A stretch of 64,000 nucleotides of DNA from the NCBI GenBank assembly GCA_016648135.1, contig JADDOH010010007.1:1-64000 (forward strand), written 5' to 3'. The position numbers and the translations under genes are program-made. This document shows, piece after piece, positions 11,537-22,697 of the stretch; position 1 is the first letter of the stretch; each line of letters begins with the position of its first letter. This stretch comes from Agrypnia vestita (Eukaryota > Arthropoda > Insecta > Trichoptera > Phryganeidae). The notes under the pieces were generated by a model. That model searched no databases. It worked only from the letters and a program-made list of their open reading frames with translations, and was not told the origin of the DNA.

Positions 11537-11744
11537 CAGCTACGTGCAGCGAGAACAAGAAGCATGACTTTTATTTAAAAAAATCGAAATTAAGTATTTA
11601 TGTGGCAGAATATTGTGAAATATTAAAATCTGAATGTTAGTTATTGTGATTGGAATATTACGAGATATATATCTTATTTCGGTTTCTTTTCAAAATATAT
11701 GCTTATGAAAAAGTCATGCTTCTTTTTCTCACTGCACGCCCCTG
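11537..11744. mobile_element. 208-bp hAT-type MITE nested in the hAT element
   Basis: The ends CAG...GTGCAGCGAGAACAAG and CTCACTGCACGCCCCTG are inverted copies, and an exact 8-bp duplication CCGATTTG flanks them (11529-11536 and 11745-11752). Inverted tgacttttat/atgaaaaagtca follows inside. A second copy lies at 21113-21324. Confidence 0.9.
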
Positions 11745-12065
11745 CCGATTTGTTATCCATTAGGATGAAAGAAAATTTTATAGATTTAGCTGCTGACGGA
11801 ATGCTTAAAATGGAAGTCAATTTGCAAACGATTAACATGACGATGAAGAGAGGAATGTCCAGAGCTGGCAAGAGAAGCTTTAAAATTCTTAGTGCCATTC
11901 GCCACTTTCTACCTGTGTGAACTAACGTTCTCTTCAAAGGTTAATAAGAAAACTAAGAAGACAAATAGGCTTACATTAGAAAATGATCGAATTGTTGACG
12001 TCTCAAAAATACAACCACGGTTTGAAAATTTATTAAAAAATATACAGGCACAGTCTTCTCTCTAA
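11745..12065 (+). pseudogene. hAT transposase C-terminal remnant
   Basis: The frame ADLLSIRMKENFIDLAADGM is followed, after a frame change near 11850, by RSFKILSAIRHFLPV, then LCELTFSSKVNKKTKKTNRL. This is the dimerisation tail of ZBED/Buster-like hAT transposases (usual wording LCE.GFS..V..KTK.RNRL). The N-terminal zinc finger and catalytic core are absent, and a MITE interrupts the gene on its 5' side. No working protein can be made from it. Confidence 0.75.
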
Positions 12066-12984
12066 AAATGTTTTACTTTTTACTGCAGTATATGACCTAG
12101 AATGCGACCACTATAACTTGGCGTGCGAGGGAGGGCGTCCCTGTCGCGTAAGAGAAGTTGCCAGGATGTAAATTTATTACACAATACACAATGTACAGAA
12201 TGTCTGGTGACCGGTGTCGTAGCCTTTAACAGAAATTTGGTCGGGCAGAACTATAGAAACCAAGCAATACTGGCGGCCATTCTATCTGTCAAACTATCAG
12301 ACGGTAATATCGGTCCGTTATTTGATTTTTCAGCTTCGCAAAACTTTAATACTTCATTGACAATTGTCCTTGCACCATCCCGGACTGTTTTGGTTGTTTT
12401 GGACATAATAATTCAGTGTATATTGGTAATCAAGATGTCACAGCTCCCGAAATTGAACTGAATGACAGGGCGATGGGTTACCGCCGGGTGCGGGCGGAGC
12501 GGGTTTTAGTTCCAACGTCGCCGCACGCCATGTTATTGTGGTCAAGAAATACAACCCTTGCTTTTTACTTTTATCGCAACCCCCCGAGTAACACCGCGAC
12601 CCACAGGTTGAAAATCACTGATTTAAACCCTTTATATGGTCTAGCTACGCGTTCTAATAATGTCATCAGTCTCTATGTGATATTTTTTATACGTTTACGG
12701 AATGTCAAATGACAGCTTGATATTTCAACAGAATTGATATCAAGGTTGGTTTCGGTTTGCAAAAATATAATTTCATTACAAATGACTTGTTAATGACGAT
12801 TTTCTTTATAAAAAGGTATGTTTAGAATTAAGTTTATATTTTTTAACTAATACTTACTTTTAAAAATTAGGGAAATATAAAAGCAAAAAAAAAACTTAGG
12901 TAGGTTAGAGGTAATCGGAATTATTAACGCTTATTAATTTAATTTAAGTATGATTATTTATTATAAGCAATGCTAACTAACTAA

Positions 12985-13905
12985 CTAACCATCACGCAGT
13001 TTCTCCGCGGGAGTAGGCAGAGAGGGTAGAACGACATATTTTTCTATCTTGGCACACCATTTTTGCTTCGGCTACATTCATACATCTTCTCATACAAGTT
13101 CTACGGTTATTGAGGCTTTTAACAAAGCCATCCTCAAATACTTGTAGTATCTGATCATGCCAGGACTTTCGCGAACGCCCTCTATTCCTGTTGCCTTCAA
13201 CACTCGCCTAATATATTTTCTTAACCATCCTCTCCTCGTTTATACGTTCCACATGACCAAACCATCTCAGAACTCCTTTCTTTATTCTATCTACCACATT
13301 ACAACCAGCATTACATTCACTTCTAATTTGTTCATTCCTCACTCTATCGACCAAAGAATTTCCACACAAACATTTTAGAGAACGCATTTCCACCGCATTC
13401 AGTCTACTTTCATTCCTTCCTTGCCAATTCCAGGCTTCACTTCCATACATCAGGGCTGGCAGTGGAACGCCATAATGTACCGCTAGTCTTGCTTCCTTTG
13501 ACAGATTCTTATTGGCCATAATTGCATTTAGAGCACCATTAACTACGTTTCTCCTCCTTTCGATATCATTCTCAGCCTTGCCGTCTCTACTAAACATACT
13601 TCCCAAATACACAAACTCGTTTACTTGTTCTAAGCATTCGTTGTTTACAATTACATCACCCTTGGTCACTCTTTCGTCTCTCTCGAATACCATCACTTTT
13701 AATTTGCTGACATTCCTCAGAAGTTCACTCTTCATGCATACATCGGACATCCTGGATATCAGGCACTGCAGATCAGCTTCACTGTTAGCCACTAATACTG
13801 CATCTGCTTATAGTATGCAGGATATGGTGAGTCCGTCCATTATCGCTCCAACTTCTAGTTCCTTCAGTTCTTTCATACAATTGTCTATATACAGGTTGAA
13901 AAGGA
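12985..13905 (-). pseudogene. LINE reverse transcriptase fragment with destroyed YADD
   Basis: From 13905 downwards the translation gives FNLYIDNCMKELKELEVGA, then the motif C region reads IL*ADAVLVAN: the Tyr codon is TAA and one of the two Asp codons is missing, where YADDAVLVAN is expected. A frame of 194 codons (13208-13792) follows with LNAVEMRSLKCLCG and GVLRWFGHVERINEERM, typical of the C-terminal tail of insect LINE polyproteins. The tail continues in other frames to about 12985 (SWHDQI, CMRRCMNVAEA). 5'-truncated and inactive. Confidence 0.85.
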
Positions 13906-14720
13906 TACAGGTCCATATACAGGTTAACGCAATGCACTTTTAAATGCATACATTAACTTGCGTGAAACTATACAATGAACTTCAAAGTACAGACCTTGTG
14001 CCTCAATACTGTATCTAAGACGGAATACTTCCCAATTCTGGAAGCAGGTCTGGAACTCATTTAGATATTAATTAAAATATTTTTGTCTCTTCAGCACAGT
14101 TTTTCATTTTGGAAATAGACAGACTGTTGGAAATTACAGAACAGGTGAATGGACAGGACGATCTAATTGGGTAATCGCTTTTATGGCCAGAGAGTTTTTC
14201 ACAGTGAGCGCACTGTGACTGCACTAAATTTTGATCGAACATTTTTAAGCCAAAGTGCAAAAGCAGATATTTCATCGATTACCTTCCCAATAGCCAACTA
14301 ACAGCTGGTTCTATCAGATTGAAATTTACGCACGCGATAATTGAAATACAAACAGTACTCACGTCATTCGGGAATTAAAATGTCGTAAACCGTAGCATTT
14401 TTTGTTTTATGTTTTAATGTTACATTATTATTTTTTTTAGAAAAAATAGAGATGCGAACACGAAATACTGTCGCACCAATATTCTTACTATTTTCAAAAT
14501 AATCTAAGCGCTTGTGCTATGAAAATAGGACTAAGTTGCTGGTGTCCTGGAATGGAGGTTGATAGTGGCAAGTGGGTGTTAAAGGAGAAACTTCAGATTT
14601 CATTGTCTTATTATTATGATTAGTTATGTATTAAATTAATAATTATGCAATGTGCAAGCTCATTACGCCTGTATGTCATTAAAATCAGGTACTGCCTCAT
14701 TTTTAATGTAACTACTAATA
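13906..14720. other. Intronic DNA, no feature recognised
   Basis: AT-rich. One word, aatagagatgcgaacacg at about 14447, recurs at about 20605; otherwise nothing. Confidence 0.45.
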
Positions 14721-14945
14721 TCCCAATTATTATAATATCGTTGTCTATCTGTCCGTCAGTTCGTCTGTCTGTCTGTCTGTCCCCGTAACTTCGTGTAACG
14801 TTCATAACTTTTTATAGACATTTTTTTTTCGAATTTTTTACGAATTTTTTTTTACGAAAAATTTTTTTTTCAGAAATTAAATAAATATTTATTCTTTAGG
14901 AACCGACATGTAAAAGTGCCGTCATTTTTGACGGGTTACAGCTAG
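14721..14945 (+). mobile_element. Small Helitron-like element, family V
   Basis: It lies between A and T, starts TCCCAATTATTATAAT, has a (CTGT)n run and ends TTGACGGGTTACAGCTAG. These are the A|TC...CTAG|T ends of Helitrons. Other copies: 57067-57655 (+), 60049-60162 (-) and fragments at 341 and 1459. There is no coding frame, so it is non-autonomous. Confidence 0.65.
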
Positions 14946-15452
14946 TACCCTAAAAATGTTACATCTGTGAATAACGCGAGTATTGAATGCAAGCATTATC
15001 ACATGTCACGTTAGATTAAAATAAAATGTAATTCTTCTTAAAATTAGGCAATCCGCCCATTTATGTTTACATCTCTGTCCAAATATGTATTTGAAGGATT
15101 ATCTATACGGATCCTTGACGACTTTTATACAATATTTCGTATAAAAGTAAAATTTAATAAATATTAATATTATTTAAGTGACAGAATATTTATGTACAAA
15201 TGTAGGGTGTAATTTTCAACGTATAGAAATGAAGAAAAGTATAGAAATTTAAAACGAAATAAAGCACATAAAAATCACGGTAATTGCAATGACTTACTTT
15301 AATGGAAATAATTTTAAGCAATTAGTGTTTAAACATGATGACGATGCCACGATTTTTGGAATAACGATTTTGCACAATCTGCAAGCGTCAGCCTGTCTAT
15401 TTATGGTGAATGGCAAACAAAACTGAGAACAAATCAGCTTTCAGCTATCGAA

Positions 15453-15720
15453 TTGGCTGTCACTGGAAAGAGTGTAGCCAATTCGAAAACCAAATTTCTA
15501 TAAATATCCTACATTTTAACACTATTGGCTTTGGCTATTTGGCGATTTGGCTGTCACTGGAAAAAGTTTTGCCAATTTGAAATCCAAACTTCTATAAATA
15601 TCCTATATTTTAACACTATTGGTTTTGGCAATTTGGCTATTTGGCTGTCACTGGAAAAAGTGTTGCCAATTCGAAAACCAAACTCCTATAAATATCCTAT
15701 ATTTTAACACTAATACCTTA
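15453..15720 (+). repeat. Tandem repeat, three units of 94 bp
   Basis: The word ttggctgtcactgg starts at 15453, 15547 and 15641, exactly 94 bp apart, and each unit continues with ...ccaat(t)cgaaaaccaaa, ctataaatatcct and attttaacacta. One inverted, more diverged unit lies at about 32995-33075. It ends 250 bp before the neurexin exon. Confidence 0.85.
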
Positions 15721-15973
15721 AATTGCACATTTTTATTTTTTATGTGTTTTATATCATTTTATAGTTCTATTCGTTGTAATTGTTCGAAAAATATTTTTTC
15801 TTCTGAATGAAGGCTTGAACTTGTGTCATTATTATTGAAATAAAACACAAATCACTTTGTTTCCACCACGTTCAATCGTCGTCTTCTTAATTTATGGTAA
15901 AATATTCTTGCAGCGATTCAACGATAAGTTAAACATAAACAATGGAAATATTCCCAAGTGTAATTTATTCCAG

Positions 15974-16134
15974 GTCACGGGCAGGACCACCTGAACCTCG
16001 CGGTGAGGGACGGGGGTGTCTCCCTGACCATGGGGCTGTCCAACGGGAAGCAGGAGATGCACATCAAGCCGGCCAGGGTGAGGTTCGACGACCACCAGTG
16101 GCACAAGGTCACGGTTCATCGAAGGATACAAGAG
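15974..16134 (+). CDS. Nrx-1: Neurexin-1 exon, part of LNS2 laminin-G domain
   Basis: Neurexins are presynaptic single-pass membrane adhesion proteins whose LNS domains bind postsynaptic partners. This exon starts in phase 1 after the acceptor ...ttattccag: the first two bases (GT) finish a Gly codon, then 53 codons run from HGQDHLNLAV through QWHKVTVHRRIQE with no stop. The donor is GAG|gtagtc, so the exon ends in phase 0. The segment matches my memory of insect Nrx-1, where it lies in the LNS domain just before LNS3 and EGF2, that is LNS2. The FDDHQWHKV stretch is the usual laminin-G strand with its conserved W. The exon is GC-rich and in ordinary codon usage, unlike the AT-rich DNA around it. 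No upstream exon and no remainder of LNS2 is seen in the window. Very likely a real exon of the host gene. Confidence 0.93.
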
Positions 16135-16305
16135 GTAGTCATTTCAATTTGTTTAATTTAAAATTACAATTATATTTTTTAATAAAGCCACATAAAACTG
16201 ATTATTCAGTTAAACTATAACGAATATAATAAGTGAAAATAAAAATCTAACTTGTACCATTCCCACTCCACCCGATCAAAGTATCGAACTATTACCCTCC
16301 TAAAA

Positions 16306-16781
16306 TTGATTCTCTCTCTCTATCTGATATAAATTTGCATGTTAAACCCCGTATAAGAAAACCCGGAGTTCTTTAGAATAAGCCAGCACACTAATAATGT
16401 CGGTTACTTTTCTCCCATCACAAGGTTGTGTCGCACATATAATTTGTATTGTGCTGACCCTAACATCGATGCTGATATTCTTGCGGATATCTTATCTTCG
16501 TTCAAAAACTCACTCATACACAACATCCATCTTCTAAACGATGACCTGAACCTATAGATCCATTAAATCAATTATTTATTAAATACAAATCGCGCTACAT
16601 TCAAACACTAAATATACAATACGCATAAATGTACATGTAAAATACACTTAAATGCAAACATACATGTTACTAGAGCGTGCCGAAGACACTTGTAATTGGG
16701 ATAATGGACATAGTCTTCACTTGTAATGTTTTATTATCAGAGTATTACGTACCTATTATCCTGTTAGTTAATAAAAAAAAA
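16306..16781 (+). mobile_element. 5'-truncated copy of the CR1/Daphne-like LINE
   Basis: From gattctctct to the poly(A) at 16771-16781 it aligns closely with 51718-52170, the last codons and 3' UTR of the full-length LINE, including atttgcatgttaaaccc and tgtcggttacttttctccca. It is a 3' end of about 476 bp, inserted in sense direction 172 bp after the neurexin exon. Confidence 0.85.
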
Positions 16782-16785
16782 CACT

Positions 16786-17881
16786 TTAGCTGAAATGGGT
16801 GACGTTTACGGCCAGCTGGTCATCATAGTGAGCATTTCTCCGACAGATAGGGAAATCAATGTATGAGTGTAAATTCACCAAATGAAAACAATAAACTGAT
16901 GGCAATATTTCTTTTGGTTTTAATACGTATAATTTACAGTTTAAATACATACATAAATTGAGACAAGTGACATGCACAGTATAAGATTAATGACACATTT
17001 CTAGCTGGTTTCTCTGTTTTAATACTTTTATCTAAATAAAAAGCATAAAAGGCTGATAATAATTTGGTTGAAGACAAAGAGAATAAAACGAATATCCTCG
17101 GTCATGAACCACGAGGCTTAAATACGAGGATTTAGGAACTCCACTTGAAAAAGTTCGTTGACGCTTAATATAAACAAATTAATATATGCAATGACTCTTA
17201 ATATAAATAAAACAAATTAGGATGCTCGCCCCAATGCATTTCGCAAATATAAGTTTTTTATAATTATATTCAAAAATGTTTATAACAGAACGATGAGAGT
17301 ACCTACACAAATAATGTTTCTTGTGTAAGAACTAGAGAACTTATTATGCTACGAATATGCCTAAGCTACATAAATAAATACTAATGTATGTCTTGCAAAA
17401 TAAAGCGATTGAAATCCATAAAAAATAAAGTGAAACAAAACATTATCTTATAATTTTGCACCAGTATCCTGTATATTATTGCATAATACTAGATAATACT
17501 ATGTGAAAAGCAATCTATATATACCTACCGATCTTTTAAGTCACAAGTGAGTATTCCGATCACTAAGTGTTTACCGCATAGCGTCAGTGAATCTAATAAG
17601 GTTAATTGTGTAACCTATTTCGAGCATTATAATCTAATAACTCCTAGTTTTATAGCAAAGTTTAGTTTTACAGGTTGACAAAGTTTGAAGGTTTACAATT
17701 AGTTGTAATTACACGAAATCAATATAGGGTGAAACTTGCCAATTTAGTTCGACATTATTATAAAATATCAATCAAAATTATGGAAACTTTTAGCCTTGGA
17801 AATCTATTAGCATAATTATCAAGTTAATATATTACCTATAATAGCCACCAGTGCCTATACTTATAAAAATATTAGTATTTT
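16786..17881. other. Intronic DNA, no feature recognised
   Basis: AT-rich and unique within the window; no exon-like frame. Confidence 0.5.
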
Positions 17882-18480
17882 TCCAAAAAAAAATCCTGGG
17901 ACGAGAATCGATGAATTCGTTAAAAGCGTTTTTCATCGTATCATCAGAGTTGAGTTGAAAATTTTTTTTCTTCTAAAGTTATCCAAATTCCGAAAAAAAA
18001 TGATATCTGTAGGTACAATTTCTGGCGAGTGAGGTGGGTGACGAAGAGTTTCCAGTGGAAGCTCTTGACATTTTAAGACGATCCGTTGTGCAGAGTGTGG
18101 ACGAGCGTTGTCCTGGATAAGAAGTGGACTAGAACGATGGATAAGTCTCAATTGTTAGATATTGAGTTTGACTATCATCGTTTTAAATTTTTGACAGGAA
18201 AACTTAACAGTAATTTTGTGCCATATCTCAAATAATGAAGGTGCCGGTACAAATCCATCATACAATCACAAGCAGTTTATTTTGTCTCGATTTGCGTTGG
18301 GGACACTGTTTGGCTGCCTCCTCTGGGTTCAATCACTGCGACAAATATTTCCGATTATCACACAGGATCCACTTTTCATCACAATTAACAATCTGATCTA
18401 GAATTCCCCCATTTATGTGCCACTCAGTAAATAAAGCGAATTTTAATTTTCTCCGTAGTTCCAGACACAGCGATATCAAA
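17882..18480 (-). pseudogene. Decayed mariner transposase, second lineage
   Basis: The minus strand codes in broken frames for CDEKWILCDNRK, then QDNARPHSAQ, HSPEIVPTDIIFF and RNLDNF, the landmarks of mariner (CDEKW, HDNARPH, YSPDLAPTD). Two of them carry changes and several frameshifts lie between. It is clearly more diverged than the copy at 22698-23983 and belongs to another sub-family or an older wave. No terminal repeats were identified. Confidence 0.85.
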
Positions 18481-19440
18481 GAAAAAAAACGGCGAGAAAA
18501 CAAATGAATAAGTTTTTTTGAAAAACTAATGTATCTTTAATATGACATAAAATGAATTTGAAATTCTCCAAGTCACATGCAAGATATCGAACTTCAATCT
18601 AGTCAGTATTAGAAAACGGAAATTTGATAGGTAAGGAACTAATTGTATGAATATTGAGTATAGAAATATCAACTTCAGAGAAACATTGTGGGTAAAATCC
18701 ATACATCATTTTCTTCAATTTTTATAAATAAGATTGTATATTGATTTCAATATAATTTAAATTATAGTTACATACTGAAAACTCTATTTTTACCGTAAAG
18801 TTACCAAAAAATATGTATGTAATATGCAAACTCAGTAGCATGTATCACGTATTTGATAGTTGCTACTAGGTATATAAATTTTTGTCTTTAATGCCTCTTA
18901 ATAATTTTAATAATAATTGATTCGCATTTAAATATAATTATTTAACTGTGCATTGCAAACGTTAAATACAGGTATTTATAGATAAATTGGCTAGCGTTAA
19001 AATTAAATATCATGTCAAACTAATTTAACAGATTAGTTACCTGCGTACTTTGTTAAGAACTGATAAAGTAGCTGATTTTATTATTTACAAATAACCACGG
19101 CACAATTGAGGAATATTTATACTTACTTAACAATCTCTAATAAAAAAATAATTCTGGGAGAAGGGCGGAGAATATTTGGTCGCGAATAAAATATTAATTT
19201 CCATTACCACCATCTGGCCATTTCTCTTCTTGTCTCCTTCTTAGAAAAGGATTAGAATAGGGTCACTACTTACAACGTATGTTGCCCCCACACTATTTTT
19301 CATAGTTGCGCCACGTATATTCGATGGCAGGACACCACCAGACCAGACAAAAAGGATTATATATTATATACCAATTAATAATATATTGTGAAATATCTTC
19401 AATAATAGCAAAATAACTTTATCGAACGTTCATTTTATAG
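18481..19440. other. Intronic DNA, no feature recognised
   Basis: AT-rich, unique within the window. Confidence 0.5.
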
Positions 19441-19555
19441 AGTGATCACTTAATCCAGCTTATGCAGGTGGTATGCCCTGGGCCGTCCTATAGAAAGGCT
19501 TCCGTACACCTTTCTCATAAAACAGGTTTATCTCTGTGAGACTTCTATTATTGAT
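19441..19555 (+). repeat. Family W repeat
   Basis: It starts gtgatcacttaatccagc and continues with a diverged body ending ctgtgagacttctatta. Non-coding. Confidence 0.5.
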
Positions 19556-19710
19556 CTTACTTAGCTTTATTGATTATTCAATATACAGTATCCTATTTTT
19601 ATTTATATTGTAAAACTGTTCAGCCAAATTCCTGACCTAAACATTATTAACTTCATAAATGCAAAATGATTTTGTAATGATATTATTAATATAATTAACA
19701 AGAACATACT

Positions 19711-19905
19711 TTGTTTACACCGCTAATTTGTTGAAAACATCAACATGTTTCCGGACCAACGGTTCCTTCATCTGGATACAATGTTTACTGATTCATATAC
19801 GTATACGTAGTATATGAATCAGTATACGTTGTATATCCTGCTAAAGGGACCTTTAGCGCTGAATCATATTGGCATTTTCAACAAATTATTTAGTGGTGCA
19901 GAAAA
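19711..19905. repeat. Inverted pair of hammerhead-like (Penelope-type) motifs
   Basis: The left arm, read on the minus strand, is CAGATGAAGG...CCGGAAACATGTTG...CAACAAATTAG, a decayed form of the motif at 5962-6031. The right arm on the plus strand (ttgtatatcctg... cattttcaacaaattat) is a further diverged copy facing it. The centre atacgtatacgtagtat is itself palindromic. Head-to-head copies are a known arrangement of Penelope-like elements. Confidence 0.5.
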
Positions 19906-20532
19906 ATTATATATTTTGTTTATTGAAAAACATTATTCATTCAAAATCCAGACAGCCTAAGGGACAGATATATGGTAAGAGTTCGTTTAAAGGATAAATT
20001 TTGCGTTTTACACCAATCAAACAATCCGTTTACATAAAAATCTATTTAAACGATCATTACTAGGTATAAACAAAGTTGACACAACCTGCCCTTAGGCTAA
20101 AATAACTAAAATGTTCTCGGATTTTCAAAGCTGTTCTAAATCTTCTGTGTGATGTTTTATGGGCTAAGCTGCCATGTACTTTTTACCTCTTTGTACGAAA
20201 GGTCGTTTCGTATATTATCGTCTAGAAAACTCTTAGAATTGTTAAGCTAAAATTCATCATAAATATGTACTGTAGGTACAGCCTAAATCCCAAAACTAAA
20301 TATTGTTATGCTAAATAATACTGATGAAATTTCCCTCCTCGTGAAGCTCAAATTTCAGTGATTTTATTTGTTTCTTGGCTCTTAGAAAAATTAGTCAATA
20401 ATATTTTTTCGAGTTTGTTAAAATTTTTCAAAGAATACAGTACTGGATTTTTATCCCAGGTGACATCATTAATCAAGATATATTATAAATATGTCATAGA
20501 GACGAAATAAAAAAAAATATGGGAAAGTTTTG

Positions 20533-20592
20533 TATAGTGATTACTTAAGCCAGCCGTACGATAGATGTAGGCTCTATGAACACCCAAAGACT
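20533..20592 (+). repeat. Family W repeat, 5' end
   Basis: tgattacttaagccagcc, then acgatagatgtaggctctat and acacccaaagactt, as at 22576; cut at a T-run where a minus-strand retro-fragment begins. Confidence 0.6.
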
Positions 20593-21005
20593 TTTTTTTT
20601 TTAAATAGAGATGCGAACACGGAATTCGTGTCGAAAACTTTTTATTCTTTCGTTCTATATAATTAATATGCCTTAGTATATCTATATATTTTTTTTTATT
20701 ACATTATTACAAAATATTTATCATTACTGACATATTTCTGTTTGTTTAAATTTTTTATTCTTTCTTTCTATATAATTAATATGCCTTAGTATATCATAAA
20801 TATTTATCATTTCTGACATATTTCTGTTTGTTTAAATTTTTTATTCTTTCTTTCTATATAATTAATATGCCTTAGTATATCATAAATATTTATCATTACT
20901 GACATATTTCTAAATGTGGAGACCTGTAATTGGCCATCTATATTGTATCAATGTTTTCTATGCTTTTTTTTTGTGCTGTTGGTCTTCCATAAACATTAAA
21001 TAAAT
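20588..21005 (-). mobile_element. LINE 5'-region derivative with tandem ~88-bp units
   Basis: On the minus strand 21005-20878 matches the start of the full-length LINE (48095-48213): ggaagaccaacagcac, tagatggccaat, caggtctccacattt. It is followed by three tandem units (tataattaatatgcctta at about 20660, 20772, 20860), which resemble 48205-48270, the start of ORF1. The T-run at 20590-20601 would be its poly(A). It is an unusual 5'-end copy of the LINE family, not a normal truncated one. Confidence 0.65.
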
Positions 21006-21029
21006 AAATAAATATTCTTAATTCTCAAT

Positions 21030-21390
21030 ATTATTAAGCTTGGATCACGAGGCGAGAGTCCTAACCTAACCATAAGACCAACAAGCTACTCAAAACTTCC
21101 ATGCCTACTTTCCAGGGGCGCGCAGTGAGAACAAGAAACATGACTTTTTCCTAAGCATATATTTTGAAGAAAAAAAAACGAAATTTTGTATATAGCTCGT
21201 ATTCCTCACAATAATTAACATATTATTCAGATTTTAATATTTCATAATATTCTGCCAGCTAAATATTTTTTTTCCGAATGTATGCTTAAATAAAAATCAA
21301 TCTTATTCTGACTGCAAGCGCCTGCTATTTTCTCATAAAAAATATAATTTCGTCTGTATGAGACATCTATTATATATCTTGACTAGTCAG
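21030..21390 (+). repeat. Family W copy split by a MITE
   Basis: tcaaaacttccatgcctactttc lies left of the MITE and ctattttctcataaaa...atataatttcgtctgtatgagac right of it. Joined, they match 22640-22690. It shows W is older than the MITE. Confidence 0.6.
21113..21324. mobile_element. 212-bp hAT-type MITE, second copy
   Basis: The ends CAGGGGCGCGCAGTGAG and CTGCAAGCGCCTG are inverted, and the flanks ctactttc and ctattttc agree at 7 of 8 positions as a hAT-type duplication. The body matches the copy at 11537-11744. Confidence 0.85.
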
Positions 21391-22030
21391 TAACGTCATG
21401 GAAACACGAATTTGTTGTGAAAATGGTTGTGTGATCAATATGGATAGAAGTTTACAAATTATATTATAGAAATAATATCTCGGATATATTAAATATTATT
21501 TATTGATATGGAAGGTATCATTTTCTTAAGTTTTCTGGGTCAACCGATATAAAAGTGCTCTTATCTGGAATAAAAAAGTATCTAAATTATGTAGAGGTAT
21601 AATTTTTTATTGCTCGTTGAAAATTATTAAGGTGACCGAAAGAATCTCATTAAAAATGTTCTTATATAAAACCGTAGTTATTGAAACATTTTTTTAAATT
21701 TATTCAACTGATTCTTGAGACATGAGCTCTTCAGCTTGTTGAAAAATTATCCGAGCTTCTCATCCTTTACGATGTCGAATAAAAGTTTTAATTATATACC
21801 AAATTCGGAATTTAATTTTAGCCTTAAGGAATTCATGATTTAATCGATAACGTTCATCGGAGCCGGTAGTAGAAGTCACACATTGTTACCCTGACACATA
21901 TTCATATCAATTTATATACTCATTTTTTTCGGAATTAAAGTAATCCCTTTTCGAACAGATCCTGAGTAGCGTGTATTTCCTAGGAGACTGACGATTTTAA
22001 TCCTCTAGACCTAGAAAAATATATATCTTA
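21391..22030. other. Intronic DNA, no feature recognised
   Basis: AT-rich, unique within the window. Confidence 0.5.
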
Positions 22031-22430
22031 CTAGCTGTTCGTACCCGGCGTTGCACGGGTCAAGGATTAAGTTGAAAATAAATTTGTGGGGGAAACAAAG
22101 GTTTGATTCGAACGGTATAGATTTGCATAGAAAATATGTCAGGGTGAGGGGAAGAGGTATGAGGATAGGAAGGAAATATCGCCTTTGTTACTCGCCAAGT
22201 CCTAAAGAATAAGTTTCCAAATTTTGAGTCTGATCGGTTAAACGGTACAGATTTGCATCTAAAATATGTCAGGGGGAGGGGAAGAGGTATGAGAATAGGG
22301 AGGAAAGGTTGCCTATGTTACCCGCCAGGTCTCAAAGCATAAGTATGCAAAATTTGAATCAAATCGGACAAACGGTGTGGATTTGTATAGAGAACAGACA
22401 GACAGACATTGAGTTTTATAGGAATAAATT
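22031..22430 (-). mobile_element. Family Z, Helitron-like, with internal ~120-bp tandem units
   Basis: Read on the minus strand it ends ACCCGTGCAACGCCGGGT, a perfect-stem hairpin, then a few bases and CTAG|T, the hallmark 3' end of a Helitron. The body has three units of about 120 bp built on gcaaaatttgaatcaaatcg and cagggggaggggaagaggta. The 5' end near 22430-22444 is not certain. Confidence 0.65.
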
Positions 22431-22575
22431 AGTGACATCTGTGATTATTTAAAAGGGGAATGAAAAAGCTTTGGATGCCAGTTGCGTTAAGGACTATTAC
22501 AACACATATACGAACTTCCAAAAATGAGAGAGACGTGGTATTCTATCATGGGTGGAAATGGTGAACGTTACATTG

Positions 22576-22695
22576 TGTAAAGTGATCACTTAAGCCAGCC
22601 GCACGGTAGGTCGTAAGCCCTATGAACACCCAAAGACTTTCATGCCTACTTTCCCATAAAAAAAATATAATTTCGTCGTTTTGTGACATTTATAA
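22576..22695 (+). repeat. Family W copy interrupted by mariner
   Basis: It starts gtgatcacttaagccagcc and runs to the mariner insertion at 22696. This is the best-preserved left half of W in the window. Confidence 0.65.
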
Positions 22696-22697
22696 TA

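Larger units (their letters stand above)
11388..12620 (+). mobile_element. hAT element (Buster-like), degenerate
   Basis: The termini are CAGTGTTTTTCAACC and GGTTGAAAATCACTG, with GCGACCC next to each: the classic ends of Buster/SPIN-type hAT elements. Flanking 8-bp sequences gtttagac and atttaaac agree at 6 of 8 positions, as an old target duplication would. The middle codes for the C-terminal end of a hAT transposase in broken frames. A 208-bp MITE is nested within it. Confidence 0.85.
1..15973 (+). other. Neurexin-1 intron (5' part outside window)
   Basis: This is the DNA upstream of the LNS2 exon up to its acceptor at 15972-15973. It contains only repeats, decayed transposons and unassigned AT-rich sequence. 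No second open frame with splice signals and neurexin similarity was found, so the preceding exon probably lies before the window. Confidence 0.7.

Noticed and set aside
12123..12461. 112-codon frame in the hAT element
   Set aside because: Not similar to hAT transposase, which is coded in other frames nearby; no domain.
15453..15720. Possible CRISPR-like array
   Set aside because: Units are contiguous 94-bp copies without spacers, and the genome is an insect's.
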